Shown one piece after another: positions 9,053 to 18,379 of a stretch of 64,000 bases of DNA (its first letter is position 1; each line of letters opens with the position of its first letter). Origin of the DNA: JALEFZ01 sp964564415. GTDB taxonomy: Bacteria > Bacteroidota > Bacteroidia > J057. The DNA lies in the NCBI GenBank assembly GCA_964564415.1, contig CAZMAV010000009.1:62001-126000 (forward strand). Reading direction: 5' to 3'. The notes beneath the pieces were generated by a model that was given only the letters and a program-made list of their open reading frames with translations, had not been told where the DNA came from and made no database searches. Both the position numbers and the translations under genes were made by a program.

Positions 9053-12000
9053 ATGAAAAGCCAAGTGACGGATTTCAACCACAGCCTGAAACCCATTATC
9101 CTCACATTTATAAGCCTTATTATGCCCCTTTTCTTTTTTGGGCAGGACGCTTTCGATTATGAAAGTGCCTGGAAGGATATTGACAAGATCATGCAAGATC
9201 GCCAGTATCGCAGCGCCGATGCCAAGATCAAAGAAGTAATGGCTGCGGCCTCTAGCGCCGAAAATGATCCCCAATACATCAAAGGCCTCCTCAAGCACTT
9301 TATCGTCCAGCAGCGAACCACCGAAAACTCAGACTCCCTCATTATCGAGCGAATGAAGGAGGAAGAAGGCAAGGGTTCCACGGTGAGGCAGGCCGTAGTG
9401 AGGTCTCTTCTGGCTTCCATGTACCAGCAGTACTTCGAGTACAACCGCTGGCGCATCATGGAGAGAAACCAACTGGATTCCCCTGCCGGAGATTACCAGA
9501 CATGGGATACCAAGACCTTTGCCCAAGTCATCACAGATCTCCACCTCAAAGCCCTGGAAGAGGTCGATCTCCTACAGCAGACCCCTATCGAGGCTTATGA
9601 AGCTCTCCTCATTCAAAGTGAACAGTCTGCCAGGTATCGTCCCACCCTCTTCGACCTTCTCGCCCATCGGGCCATTGAATTTTTTCAGTCGTCGGGATTA
9701 ATGGTTCCAGAGTCAGGAGAAGGCTTCAAGATCAAGCCCGCCAAAGGATTTTTGCCTGTCAAAGACTTTGTTAATCAGGATTTTTCTTCGACAGACTCCG
9801 CCAATGCCAGCTTTCGAATCATAGAAATCTACCAACGACTCCTCGCCTTTCACCTAGAGGAAAACAATACCTTTCCTCTCTATGACCTGGACCTCAAACG
9901 ACTGGAATTTGTCAAAAGTAAGACCCAGGCCCCCGATGCCTACCGGACTGCCATTGAAGAATTGGTGGAACATGCACCCCAGCATCCCGGCAAAGCCGCT
10001 GTTCAAATGGCCCTGGCAGATATTTACCTTGACCTAAAAGAAAATACAGACTACAGCGCTACGGAAGAGGAGAGAAAAAATAGCTATAAAAAAGCCCTGG
10101 AAATTTGCCGGAAAGTCATCGATACCTATCCCAAATCAGAGGGAGGGGAGCAGGCCTATGCCATGAAAAGCCGCATCGAAAGCAAGAGCCTTCAACTCGA
10201 GGGGGAGGATTACAACCTCTCCAAGCAGGATGCAAGGTTTCTGCTCAGCTATAAGAATATAGAAAAGGTCTACTTTAGGTTGATCGAACTGGACGATAAG
10301 GTGAAGAAGAATATCGATGGCCTTCGTTACCTCAAGGACGAAAAATTGGCCCGCTACCTTCGCCGACAGAGGGTCCTCCAATCCTGGTCAGCCAAACTTC
10401 CCCAACCCGGCGATTATTTTGAGCATGGGGTGGAAATAGCCATCCCCGATCAAGGTCCCGGCGAGTACCTGCTCCTGGCCTCCGACAATGCCGACTTCTC
10501 CATTGAACAACACGCCCTGGCTTATATGGAGCACAGGGTGAGCGACCTGTCCCACTTTTACTTTCTGGCCAATGACAAGCACCACTTCTTTGTCCTGGAT
10601 AGAAAAAGTGGAGAGCCCCTGCCTGAAATCGAAGCTCAGGTCTACCGCAAAAATATGGACAGAAGGGACCCCTTCAGAAATGATCCCTCCTTTAAAGAGG
10701 AAGAAACCCTGCTCACCAATAAGCGCGGGGGCCTTGTCATTCCCAGAAAATATGAAAAGGAAGACATCTACGTCATCTTCAACGATGGAAAGCAGAGTTG
10801 GAAGGCAGTAGGCCAATCCCTCTACTATTTCAACAGGGACAAAAACAGCGTCGAAAAGCGAGAGCGGCGGATTATCAATATTTTTACCGATCGGGCTATT
10901 TACCGTCCGGGACAGACGATTCACTACAAAGGCATCCTTGTCGGAAAGACAGAAGTGGTCAAACCCTACGTAATCGAAGATGAAAATCTGACGATCAGTT
11001 TTTACGATGCCAATAATCAAAAGCTCACCGAGCAAAGGGTCAAGACCAATGAGTATGGTTCTTTTAGCGGTACATTTATCGCCCCCATCGGAGGACTTAA
11101 TGGACGGATGCGAATCCAGACCCCCCATGGCAGTCATTATGTGAGGGTAGAGGAGTATAAAAGACCAACTTTCAAGGTTGAAGTAGATACCGTGGAGGGA
11201 AATTATGCCTTCGGTGATGAGGTGGAAGTCAGCGGTTTGGCAGAAGCTTTCTCTGGAGCGCCCATTTCTGCCGGAGTCGTCAATTACCGGGTAATCCGCA
11301 GCCAGGAACTTCCCTGGTGGTACTATTACAGGTGGAACTTTACCCGTGAACCCGAGAAGGAAATTGCCAATGGAAGCATCAGCACCGATGAGAAGGGCAG
11401 GTTTAGCTTCAATTTTTTAGCCGAACCCGGAAAGTCGGCCTCCTCCGATTACAAGCCTATTTACCGATACAAGGTCATCGTAGATGTGGTAGACCTCAGT
11501 GGAGAAACCCGCACGGGAACTTCAAGTGTGCGCATCGGTGAGAGAAGCCTGGAAGTCAGCATCCAAGCTCCTCAAAACATAGACCTCGAGGATCCTGGAA
11601 TCCTGGAGATTCTTACCCGCAACCTCAACGGTAAATTTGTCCCCACCCAGGGAAAAATCCAGATCATCCCACTGAAAGTTCCCGATCAGGTCTTTAGGGG
11701 GCGTCGCTGGGAGCAACCTGACCAGGTTTACTACTCAGAAAAAGAGTTTCGGAAGCACTTCCCCAACGACGTATATAAAAGTGAAGACAACTTCTACAAC
11801 TGGGAGGAGCAAGCCCCCTTTTTCGAAAGAGATTTTCGCAGTGAGGAAAATAAGACCTTTGATCTCAGTGAACTAAAAAACGCCGAGGCTGGCAAGTACA
11901 AGGTTATTTTTACAACGGCAGAGGAAAAAATCGAAGGCATCGCCTACTTCACCCTTTACGACCCAGACAAGAAGACCCTGCCCACGCCCACCTTACTCAG

Positions 12001-15000
12001 CTATGAGGTAAGCGTTAATCCTTTGGAGCCGGGGCAGACCGCTACCCTAAGCCTCAAGACGACCGAAAAAAAGCTCTGGATCCTCTATCAATTGATCAAA
12101 GCGGATGAGGTGTTGGAAGAAAAATGGGTGGAGCTCAAAAAGGGCAGCGAAGAAATCGCCATTCCTATCAAAGAGGAGTACCGGGGCAATGTTGCCTGGA
12201 GGCTCAGCTACATTTACCAGAATGAATATCACGGCGAGTCTGCTGTCCTGGAAGTCCCTTGGTCCAACAAAAAGCTTCAAATGGAGTGGATGACCTTTCG
12301 TTCTCCCCTCCAGCCTGGACAAAAGGAGCGCTGGAAGCTGAAAGTCAAGGGTCCCAAGGCTGAACAGGTGGCTGCAGAAATGGTAGCTACCCTCTATGAC
12401 GCTTCTCTGGATGAGTTTGTCGCTCAGGATTGGAACCTCAACCTCTATCCTACCTTCAGCGCCGGCGTCTACTTACGCTCTTCTGGTTTTGGTACCAGTG
12501 GTTCTCAATTGCTGGAAGAAAATTGGAGCCCCATCACCCGTTATTCCTCCCCCTCCTTTGACAGGGTGAATTTCTTTGGCTTTTACCTGGGTGCTTATGG
12601 AGCCAGAGGTAGATTGGCAGGATATGGGAACTCCTTCGATGGAGAAGCTTATATGCTGGCAGCCCCTGCGCCCATGGCTATGGAGGAAGTCTCATCTAGC
12701 AGGAATGAGGTTAGAAGCAGCGTAGCCAAGGCTGAAATGGGCGAGGCCCTAATGGTCATGGAGGAAAAAGGTCAGGAATCAGAGGAAGAGCCAAAGGTGC
12801 TGGGGCCTACAGAGGAGGAAGCCCAGGCAGCGCCTATCATTCCGCGCCGAAACCTAGAGGAGACTGCCTTTTTCTTCCCACGGCTCGAAACCAATGAAGA
12901 GGGAGAAATCATCATGGATTTTACCATCCCCGAAGCCCTTACCGAATGGAAGTTTTTGGGAATTGCCCATACCCGGGACCTGGAAACCGGGAAAATCACG
13001 GCAAAGACCAAGACCCAAAAGGAAGTCATGGTGGTTCCCAATCTGCCTCGCTTTTTTAGGGAGGGCGATAAAATGACCCTTACCGCCAAGGTGGTCAACA
13101 TGACCGACAGCCTCCTCACCGGATCAGCGGAGCTTAAGCTCTTTGATGCCCGCGACATGGAATCTGTAGACGCTTCCTTTGGCCTGGATATAAAACCTAT
13201 TTCCATTAGCCTGGAAGCCAAAGCCTCGGAGCTGCTTTCCTGGGAGATAGCCGTGCCCGAAAACCAGCAGGCCATTGCGGTCCAGGTATTTGCCCGGGCC
13301 GGAAATTTTAGCGACGGAGAGGAAAATATACTTCCTGTCCTGACCAATCGGATGCTGGTAACAGAGACCCTGCCTTTTACCCTGAAATCCGGGGAGAAAA
13401 AGAAAAAGCTCAATTTTACCAAACTCATCGAAAGCGGATCTTCCAGCACCCTGAGCCATCACAAGCTGACCCTTGATGTAAGCGCTAACCCTGCCTGGTA
13501 TGCAGTTCAGGCCCTCCCTTACCTCATGGAATATCCCTATGAGTGTACCGAGCAAGTCTTCAGCCGCTTTTATGCCAATGCATTGGCTACCCATATCGCA
13601 AACGATAAGCCTCAGATAAAGCAGGTTTTTAAGCAGTGGAAAACCATGGGGGATAAAGAAAGCTTCCTTTCCAATCTGGAAAAAAATCAAGAGCTCAAAT
13701 ACGCCCTTCTGGAAGAGAGTCCTTGGGTACTTCAGGCCAAAGAGGAGAGCCAGCGCAAGCAGCGCCTAGGCCTTCTCTTCGACCTCAACAGGATGGCCGA
13801 TGAATTTGCCCAAACCAAAAATGTCCTGCAAAAACGCCAACTTCCCAACGGAGCCTTCGAGTGGTTTCCCGGGATGAGGGAGAATCGCTACATCACCCAG
13901 TTGATCGCAACAGGGATGGGACACCTTCAGAAAATGGGAGTCGGCAATGTCTCCGGCAATCCCGAGATCAATGACATGCTGGGTAAGGCTGTATCCTACC
14001 TGGACGGTCAGATTCTGAGAGATTATCGCAGGCTCAAGTCAATCAAAGGCATTGACTTGGAGGAAAATCACCTGGGTCAGGTACAAATTCAATACCTCTA
14101 CATGCGTTCTTTTTTCCCTGATATGCCCATGAACAGTGGGCAGGAGGCCTACGATTATTACTATGGGCAGGCAGAAAAGTACTGGAACAAGCAATCGACT
14201 TACATGACGGGAATGCTATCCCTGGTCTTTCACCGGAGCGACAATAGCACCCTTTCGGCCAAGTTGATCCGTGGCCTGGAAGAGTCGGCCGTCATGTCTG
14301 AAAAAAATGGCATGTACTGGAAGGACAACAGAGGTTGGTTTTGGTGGGAGGCCCCCATTGAGCGTCAAGCCTTGCTGATCCAAGCCTTTGCTGAAATTAC
14401 CGATAAGCAGGCGGCCATCGATGAGATGCGTTTTTGGCTGCTCACTAACAAGAGGACCAACGACTGGGAGACTACCCGTGCCACCGTGGCCGCCTGTAAT
14501 GCCCTCCTGCTCGAAGGAAGTGAATGGCTGGATCAAGCCAATGCTGTAGAGGTCAAACTGGGTAAGGAGAAAGTAGGTCCCGAAAAACTGGATAACATTG
14601 AGGCGGGAACCGGCCATTATCAGGTAAGTTGGAACAACACCCAGGTCCAGCCAGATATGGGTAAAATCACCGTCAAAAAGTCGGGTAAATCGCCAGCCTG
14701 GGGATCGGTCTTCTGGCAGTACTTTGAAGATTTGGATAAAATCACCTACGCAGAGACTCCTCTTGCCATCAAAAAAACCATCACCAAGGAGGTCATCACC
14801 AAAGATGGGGTGCTCCTGAAACCGATTTCTGAGGCTGAGGTCAAGCAGGGCGATAAGCTCATCATCAGGATAGAATTACGGGTGAGCCAGGCGATGGAGT
14901 ACGTCCACATGAAGGACATGAGAGCGGCCGGGCTGGAGCCTATCAACGTGATCTCCCGCCAAAAATATCAGGGAGGCCTCTCTTATTACGAGACGACCAA

Positions 15001-15175
15001 GGATGCTTCGACCAACTTCTTTTTTGGCTATCTGCCCGAGGGAACCTGGGTCTTTGAGTATCCGCTCAGGGTCAACCTGCCAGGGGATTTCTCCAACGGG
15101 ATTACGACCATACAGTGCATGTATGCTCCTGAATTCACCAGCCACTCCGAAGGGGTAAAGATCGAAATTCCCTAG
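9053..15175 (+). CDS. Alpha-2-macroglobulin family protein with thioester motif
   Basis: This 2040-residue protein has a signal peptide ('ILTFISLIMPLFFFGQ') and no lipobox, so it is exported. A helical N-terminal region (to about residue 450) precedes macroglobulin beta domains, including the family motif 'FTDRAIYRPGQTIHYKG' near residue 612 and the MG7-like 'FTIPEALTEWKFLGIAHT'. The thioester motif CxEQ is intact as CTEQ at residues 1498-1501, set in 'YPYECTEQ', and followed by the alpha-helical thioester domain. Family members trap attacking proteases by covalent linkage after bait-region cleavage; the low-complexity stretch near residues 1190-1270, rich in Met, Ala, Glu and Ser, is a candidate bait. 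The usual penicillin-binding protein 1C partner is not adjacent. Confidence 0.9.
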   Translation: MKSQVTDFNHSLKPIILTFISLIMPLFFFGQDAFDYESAWKDIDKIMQDRQYRSADAKIKEVMAAASSAENDPQYIKGLLKHFIVQQRTTENSDSLIIERMKEEEGKGSTVRQAVVRSLLASMYQQYFEYNRWRIMERNQLDSPAGDYQTWDTKTFAQVITDLHLKALEEVDLLQQTPIEAYEALLIQSEQSARYRPTLFDLLAHRAIEFFQSSGLMVPESGEGFKIKPAKGFLPVKDFVNQDFSSTDSANASFRIIEIYQRLLAFHLEENNTFPLYDLDLKRLEFVKSKTQAPDAYRTAIEELVEHAPQHPGKAAVQMALADIYLDLKENTDYSATEEERKNSYKKALEICRKVIDTYPKSEGGEQAYAMKSRIESKSLQLEGEDYNLSKQDARFLLSYKNIEKVYFRLIELDDKVKKNIDGLRYLKDEKLARYLRRQRVLQSWSAKLPQPGDYFEHGVEIAIPDQGPGEYLLLASDNADFSIEQHALAYMEHRVSDLSHFYFLANDKHHFFVLDRKSGEPLPEIEAQVYRKNMDRRDPFRNDPSFKEEETLLTNKRGGLVIPRKYEKEDIYVIFNDGKQSWKAVGQSLYYFNRDKNSVEKRERRIINIFTDRAIYRPGQTIHYKGILVGKTEVVKPYVIEDENLTISFYDANNQKLTEQRVKTNEYGSFSGTFIAPIGGLNGRMRIQTPHGSHYVRVEEYKRPTFKVEVDTVEGNYAFGDEVEVSGLAEAFSGAPISAGVVNYRVIRSQELPWWYYYRWNFTREPEKEIANGSISTDEKGRFSFNFLAEPGKSASSDYKPIYRYKVIVDVVDLSGETRTGTSSVRIGERSLEVSIQAPQNIDLEDPGILEILTRNLNGKFVPTQGKIQIIPLKVPDQVFRGRRWEQPDQVYYSEKEFRKHFPNDVYKSEDNFYNWEEQAPFFERDFRSEENKTFDLSELKNAEAGKYKVIFTTAEEKIEGIAYFTLYDPDKKTLPTPTLLSYEVSVNPLEPGQTATLSLKTTEKKLWILYQLIKADEVLEEKWVELKKGSEEIAIPIKEEYRGNVAWRLSYIYQNEYHGESAVLEVPWSNKKLQMEWMTFRSPLQPGQKERWKLKVKGPKAEQVAAEMVATLYDASLDEFVAQDWNLNLYPTFSAGVYLRSSGFGTSGSQLLEENWSPITRYSSPSFDRVNFFGFYLGAYGARGRLAGYGNSFDGEAYMLAAPAPMAMEEVSSSRNEVRSSVAKAEMGEALMVMEEKGQESEEEPKVLGPTEEEAQAAPIIPRRNLEETAFFFPRLETNEEGEIIMDFTIPEALTEWKFLGIAHTRDLETGKITAKTKTQKEVMVVPNLPRFFREGDKMTLTAKVVNMTDSLLTGSAELKLFDARDMESVDASFGLDIKPISISLEAKASELLSWEIAVPENQQAIAVQVFARAGNFSDGEENILPVLTNRMLVTETLPFTLKSGEKKKKLNFTKLIESGSSSTLSHHKLTLDVSANPAWYAVQALPYLMEYPYECTEQVFSRFYANALATHIANDKPQIKQVFKQWKTMGDKESFLSNLEKNQELKYALLEESPWVLQAKEESQRKQRLGLLFDLNRMADEFAQTKNVLQKRQLPNGAFEWFPGMRENRYITQLIATGMGHLQKMGVGNVSGNPEINDMLGKAVSYLDGQILRDYRRLKSIKGIDLEENHLGQVQIQYLYMRSFFPDMPMNSGQEAYDYYYGQAEKYWNKQSTYMTGMLSLVFHRSDNSTLSAKLIRGLEESAVMSEKNGMYWKDNRGWFWWEAPIERQALLIQAFAEITDKQAAIDEMRFWLLTNKRTNDWETTRATVAACNALLLEGSEWLDQANAVEVKLGKEKVGPEKLDNIEAGTGHYQVSWNNTQVQPDMGKITVKKSGKSPAWGSVFWQYFEDLDKITYAETPLAIKKTITKEVITKDGVLLKPISEAEVKQGDKLIIRIELRVSQAMEYVHMKDMRAAGLEPINVISRQKYQGGLSYYETTKDASTNFFFGYLPEGTWVFEYPLRVNLPGDFSNGITTIQCMYAPEFTSHSEGVKIEIP

Positions 15176-15199
15176 CCTAAGGAGAAAGACAAAGCTAGA

Positions 15200-15228
15200 G
15201 GGGGAGCCTTGGGTTCCCCCTTCTTTGT
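15200..15228 (+). terminator. Rho-independent terminator after alpha-2-macroglobulin gene
   Basis: A hairpin with arms GGGGGAGCC and GGTTCCCCC (one G-T pair, three-base loop, 15200-15220) is followed by TTCTTTGTT. It sits 25 bp after the stop codon. Confidence 0.75.
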
Positions 15229-15274
15229 TATCAGTGGCATCCCTTATTATCTTTGAACTCAAACCCGTATTTTG

Positions 15275-15871
15275 ATGACTGCAGAACAGATCAACGATAT
15301 ATTTCAGGAATCCATCCAGGCTTATTACAAGGAAAATAATGTGGAGGCTCCCATTTCCAATCCTTATCCGAAAAATGAATTGCCCCATCTGCTGTTTACC
15401 AAAAACTGGATCGACAATCGCCAATGGAACCTGGAAGACAAGGTCAGGGACCGCAACATCGATCCTGCGAAGAGCATTGCCTACAAATGGGAGATCGATC
15501 GCTGCAATCAGGAGCGCACCGATCTGGTAGAACAAATCGACGAAATCTTTTTTCGGGAATTGAAAGAAGTGAGCCCCGACCGGGATGCCTTCATAAATAC
15601 GGAGACACCGGCATGGGCCATTGATCGCCTTTCCATCCTCAATATTAAAATCTACCACATGGACAAGAAAGTGGTAGAAGAAACGGATGCCCGCATTTGC
15701 CAAAAATCCCAGGGCAAACTGGCCATTCTTCTCACTCAAAAAATCGACCTGAGTACCGCCATCGACCAGCTTTTTGAGAATATCCGCAGGGGGCGCTGCA
15801 TCATCAAGACCTACAAGCAAATGAAGATGTACAACGATCCTGACTTTAACCCATACCTGCGCGAAGCCTGA
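15275..15871 (+). CDS. DUF4254 domain protein
   Basis: The start is the ATG at 15275; an overlapping TTG at 15272 is less likely. The 198-residue cytoplasmic protein is mostly helical and charged, with 'AYKWEIDRCNQERTDLVEQID' and 'RLSILNIKIYHMDKKV', features of the DUF4254 family as I know it. These proteins are regularly encoded beside family 9 glycosyltransferases in Bacteroidota, and here the stop overlaps the next start by one base (TGATG), which implies translational coupling. A role in envelope glycan or lipooligosaccharide assembly is inferred from this context only. Confidence 0.75.
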   Translation: MTAEQINDIFQESIQAYYKENNVEAPISNPYPKNELPHLLFTKNWIDNRQWNLEDKVRDRNIDPAKSIAYKWEIDRCNQERTDLVEQIDEIFFRELKEVSPDRDAFINTETPAWAIDRLSILNIKIYHMDKKVVEETDARICQKSQGKLAILLTQKIDLSTAIDQLFENIRRGRCIIKTYKQMKMYNDPDFNPYLREA

Positions 15872-16878
15872 TGAAAAATTTCCTGCTCATACGATTTTCT
15901 GCCATGGGAGACGCCATCCTGGCTGCTCAGGTAGCAAAGGCTGCCCTGGAAGAAAACCCTGACCTTCACCTCCATGTCCTTACCCGCCCGGTTTTTCGTC
16001 CCTTCTTTGGCCCTACAGACCGGATAAGCTTTGTGGAGGGAGAACTTTCGGGCCGACACAAGGGGCTGAGGGGCCTCTACCGCCTGTTTCGAGAGATCAA
16101 GGCCAACGTCAAGCTCGACGGAGTCCTGGACCAGCACAATGTCCTTCGCTCCCGAGTCCTGGGTCTATTTTTCAGCTTGGCGGGAGTCCCTGTCTTTGTT
16201 CTGAAAAAAAAAAGGGAGGAAAGGAAAAAGCTTACCCGGAAAAATAACAAAGTCCTCAAAGCCCTAACCCCCATCAGCCAATCCATGAAGGAGGTGTGGC
16301 TGCGGGCTGGTTTTGATTTCACCATCAATGCCCCGGATAGGGACAGCGATATTATCTTTCGCAAACGCATAGGCATAGCACCCACAGCCTCTACACCTAC
16401 CAAGACCTATCCCCTGGAAAGGATGAAGGAGGTCGTGGCTCGGTTGGTGGAAGAGGAATACTACGTATATATTTTTGGGGGTGGAGAAAAGGACAAAAAA
16501 ATAGCCAAAGAACTCTTGGCCATAAATGGGGAAAGGGTTTACGATTGCGTGGAAGGCTATAGCCTGGAGTCTCAGATGGAGCTGATGTCCACCCTTTCCA
16601 TCATGCTTACCATGGACTCCTCAAATATGCACCTGGCCCGTATGCTGGGGCTTCCTGTTTTGTCGATTTGGGGCGCTACCCATCCCTTTGGAGGATACGG
16701 ACCCCTGGGACAGGATGATGAAGAGCTGAGGGTAGAGATCCCAACAGAGCAGCTCTCTTGCAGGCCCTGTTCCATATTTGGTGAGAAAGACTGTTTTCGG
16801 GACCGCTTGTACTGCCTGGAGGATATTCCTCCTGCTCAGGTCTTGGAAAGGCTGGAAGAAGCCCTGGAAAAAATCTGA
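15871..16878 (+). CDS. Glycosyltransferase family 9 (heptosyltransferase-like)
   Basis: The 335-residue protein has the family 9 opening 'LLIRFSAMGDAILAAQVAKA' and the C-terminal nucleotide-sugar site 'TMDSSNMHLARMLGLPVLSIWGATHP'. Such enzymes transfer heptose or related sugars from ADP-linked donors to the lipopolysaccharide core at the cytoplasmic face of the inner membrane. A cysteine cluster near the end ('SCRPCSIFGEKDCF', later 'YCLE') is common in Bacteroidota members. It is coupled to the DUF4254 gene. The acceptor sugar is not predictable. Confidence 0.88.
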   Translation: MKNFLLIRFSAMGDAILAAQVAKAALEENPDLHLHVLTRPVFRPFFGPTDRISFVEGELSGRHKGLRGLYRLFREIKANVKLDGVLDQHNVLRSRVLGLFFSLAGVPVFVLKKKREERKKLTRKNNKVLKALTPISQSMKEVWLRAGFDFTINAPDRDSDIIFRKRIGIAPTASTPTKTYPLERMKEVVARLVEEEYYVYIFGGGEKDKKIAKELLAINGERVYDCVEGYSLESQMELMSTLSIMLTMDSSNMHLARMLGLPVLSIWGATHPFGGYGPLGQDDEELRVEIPTEQLSCRPCSIFGEKDCFRDRLYCLEDIPPAQVLERLEEALEKI

Positions 16879-16879
16879 C

Positions 16880-17455
16880 CTATTCAACCATGTCCTTTTC
16901 TAATTGCTTGAGGAAGCGCTTGATCCCCTGATAGACATCACGTTCACCCCTGAATTTACTGGTAAGGTAGGCGTCATCGCTTTCCAGGTCCCTTATGTAG
17001 AAATAATAATGAAACTGGGTATAGCGATTGTTAAACATCTTATGGGTGGCGCCATATTTATCATATGAAGGAATCATAGCCTTGGGCTCGGGTGCTCGTA
17101 GCTGCTTGGGCATCAGGACCATATCCATGAAGTAGCGGTAGCCTTCTTCCCTCAGCGAATCAATATCCGAAAGGCTTACCAGGACAAACTTTGTTGGATA
17201 ATGCTTTTGGGCAATGGCTCGAATGTAGCTGTTGGCCCGCTCTGCTTCTCGGTTGAATTTAGAAGCCACAGCCGGAGAAAGACCATCAGGCAGATTTTTA
17301 AGGTCCATGATATCGTATCGCGGAATAAGGAGGACCTCTGTAGCCAGATTTTCTGGTACATCCTCGAAAGTCTCATTGATGGGCAGATCGTTTTGGCCCT
17401 GAAGGCCGAGGCAAAAAGCAGAAAGAAAAATCCAAAGGATAAATATGAATTTCAT
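16880..17455 (-). CDS. Exported protein of unknown function
   Basis: The ATG at 17455 opens a signal peptide ('MKFIFILWIFLSAFCLGLQG'), so I prefer it to a longer frame reaching 17533. The mature part, about 170 residues, is soluble and contains 'ATEVLLIPRYDIMDLKNLP' and 'YTQFHYYFYIRDLESDDAY'. I do not recognise the family. Its 3' end lies 2 bp from the stop of the glycosyltransferase on the other strand, and it follows another exported-protein gene (17530-18285) by 74 bp, so those two probably form an operon. Confidence 0.65.
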   Translation of the reverse strand: MKFIFILWIFLSAFCLGLQGQNDLPINETFEDVPENLATEVLLIPRYDIMDLKNLPDGLSPAVASKFNREAERANSYIRAIAQKHYPTKFVLVSLSDIDSLREEGYRYFMDMVLMPKQLRAPEPKAMIPSYDKYGATHKMFNNRYTQFHYYFYIRDLESDDAYLTSKFRGERDVYQGIKRFLKQLEKDMVE

Positions 17456-17529
17456 GAGATAAAGCTTTGATGGCTCAAGAAGAGATTTTTCTAAGAAAGA
17501 GAAAATACGATCTTTCAACTTGAGCCACA

Positions 17530-18285
17530 TCATTTTTGGGCGGGAAGATCCAGGGTCAATGCCTTGTCTTTGTCAGGCGGGAAATACAAAAAATCGTATC
17601 GCCTGTTTTCCAGCATTTCCCTGGCGTTCCAGCCCTTGGAGTTTTCTATATTCTCTAACATAGGAATGAGGTCCCCATATTTGAAGACGATGACCCCGTA
17701 GACCATACTTGATTTTTTGGGATCGTACCAATTGAGTCGAAGGGCGTGGATATCCACAAAGGACCTGCTTTTTTCACTGTCAAAGCCCTCTGTCCCAATG
17801 AGGTCTATGCAGTAGGACAATTTACGCCAGTCGACCTGGGTGATATCCCAGACTTCCTCCCCCAGAGCCTGCTCCAGGTCATCCAATTTGAAAATATCCC
17901 GAATAAAGTTGCGGTAGGGATAGACCTTGGAATAGTCTCGGTGATAACGACCCCTAATTTCATTTTTTGCCATTTTCTCCAAAAGCAGGGGGACCAATCC
18001 CGAAAATTCTCCCCTGTCGCTCATCCTTGTAGACAAAAACCGATTCTGCCGCCTCCCGGTGTAGATGCGATGGATGAACCTTTTAGAATGAAAAACAGAA
18101 CGCCTGACTTCCACCTCCTTCGAAGCAAGGCTATCCTTTTTAAAAGGGCCCACATAAATCTGACCTACTTTCTCTTGGTCTTGGGTACTATCCGGGGGAT
18201 GGGGGTCCTGGGCCAGCAGGCAAAAAGGAATCAAAAACATAGCCGTAACAGAGACTATTTTGGTTATTTCTAGGTAAATATTCAT
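17530..18285 (-). CDS. Exported protein of unknown function
   Basis: The 251-residue protein has a signal peptide ('TAMFLIPFCLLAQ') followed by a short acidic linker. The mature part includes 'RFIHRIYTGRRQNRFLSTRM', 'YPYRNFIRDIF' and, near the C-terminus, 'HALRLNWYDPKKSSMVYGV' with 'ENRRYDFLYFPP'. The layout faintly recalls the GldN/PorN gliding and T9SS accessory proteins, but conserved GldN motifs are not evident and no other gld gene is adjacent, so I leave the function open. It is probably cotranscribed with the next exported protein gene. Confidence 0.6.
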   Translation of the reverse strand: MNIYLEITKIVSVTAMFLIPFCLLAQDPHPPDSTQDQEKVGQIYVGPFKKDSLASKEVEVRRSVFHSKRFIHRIYTGRRQNRFLSTRMSDRGEFSGLVPLLLEKMAKNEIRGRYHRDYSKVYPYRNFIRDIFKLDDLEQALGEEVWDITQVDWRKLSYCIDLIGTEGFDSEKSRSFVDIHALRLNWYDPKKSSMVYGVIVFKYGDLIPMLENIENSKGWNAREMLENRRYDFLYFPPDKDKALTLDLPAQK

Positions 18286-18379
18286 CAGCTTAGCGTTTTA
18301 AAATCAATTAAATAGACATGCTTATCTCATGCATCTCTCAAACTAGATTAATGTCAGCCTTGGCCCAATCCAGTGAGTA

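Noticed and set aside
9000..15200. Many long antisense frames within the alpha-2-macroglobulin gene (for example 10388-11137 minus, 14876-15820 minus)
   Set aside because: They mirror codon bias of the real gene; no promoter, start context or recognised domain.
17530..18285. Assignment as GldN/PorN gliding protein
   Set aside because: Only a general layout resemblance; conserved GldN motifs and neighbouring gldKLM genes are missing.
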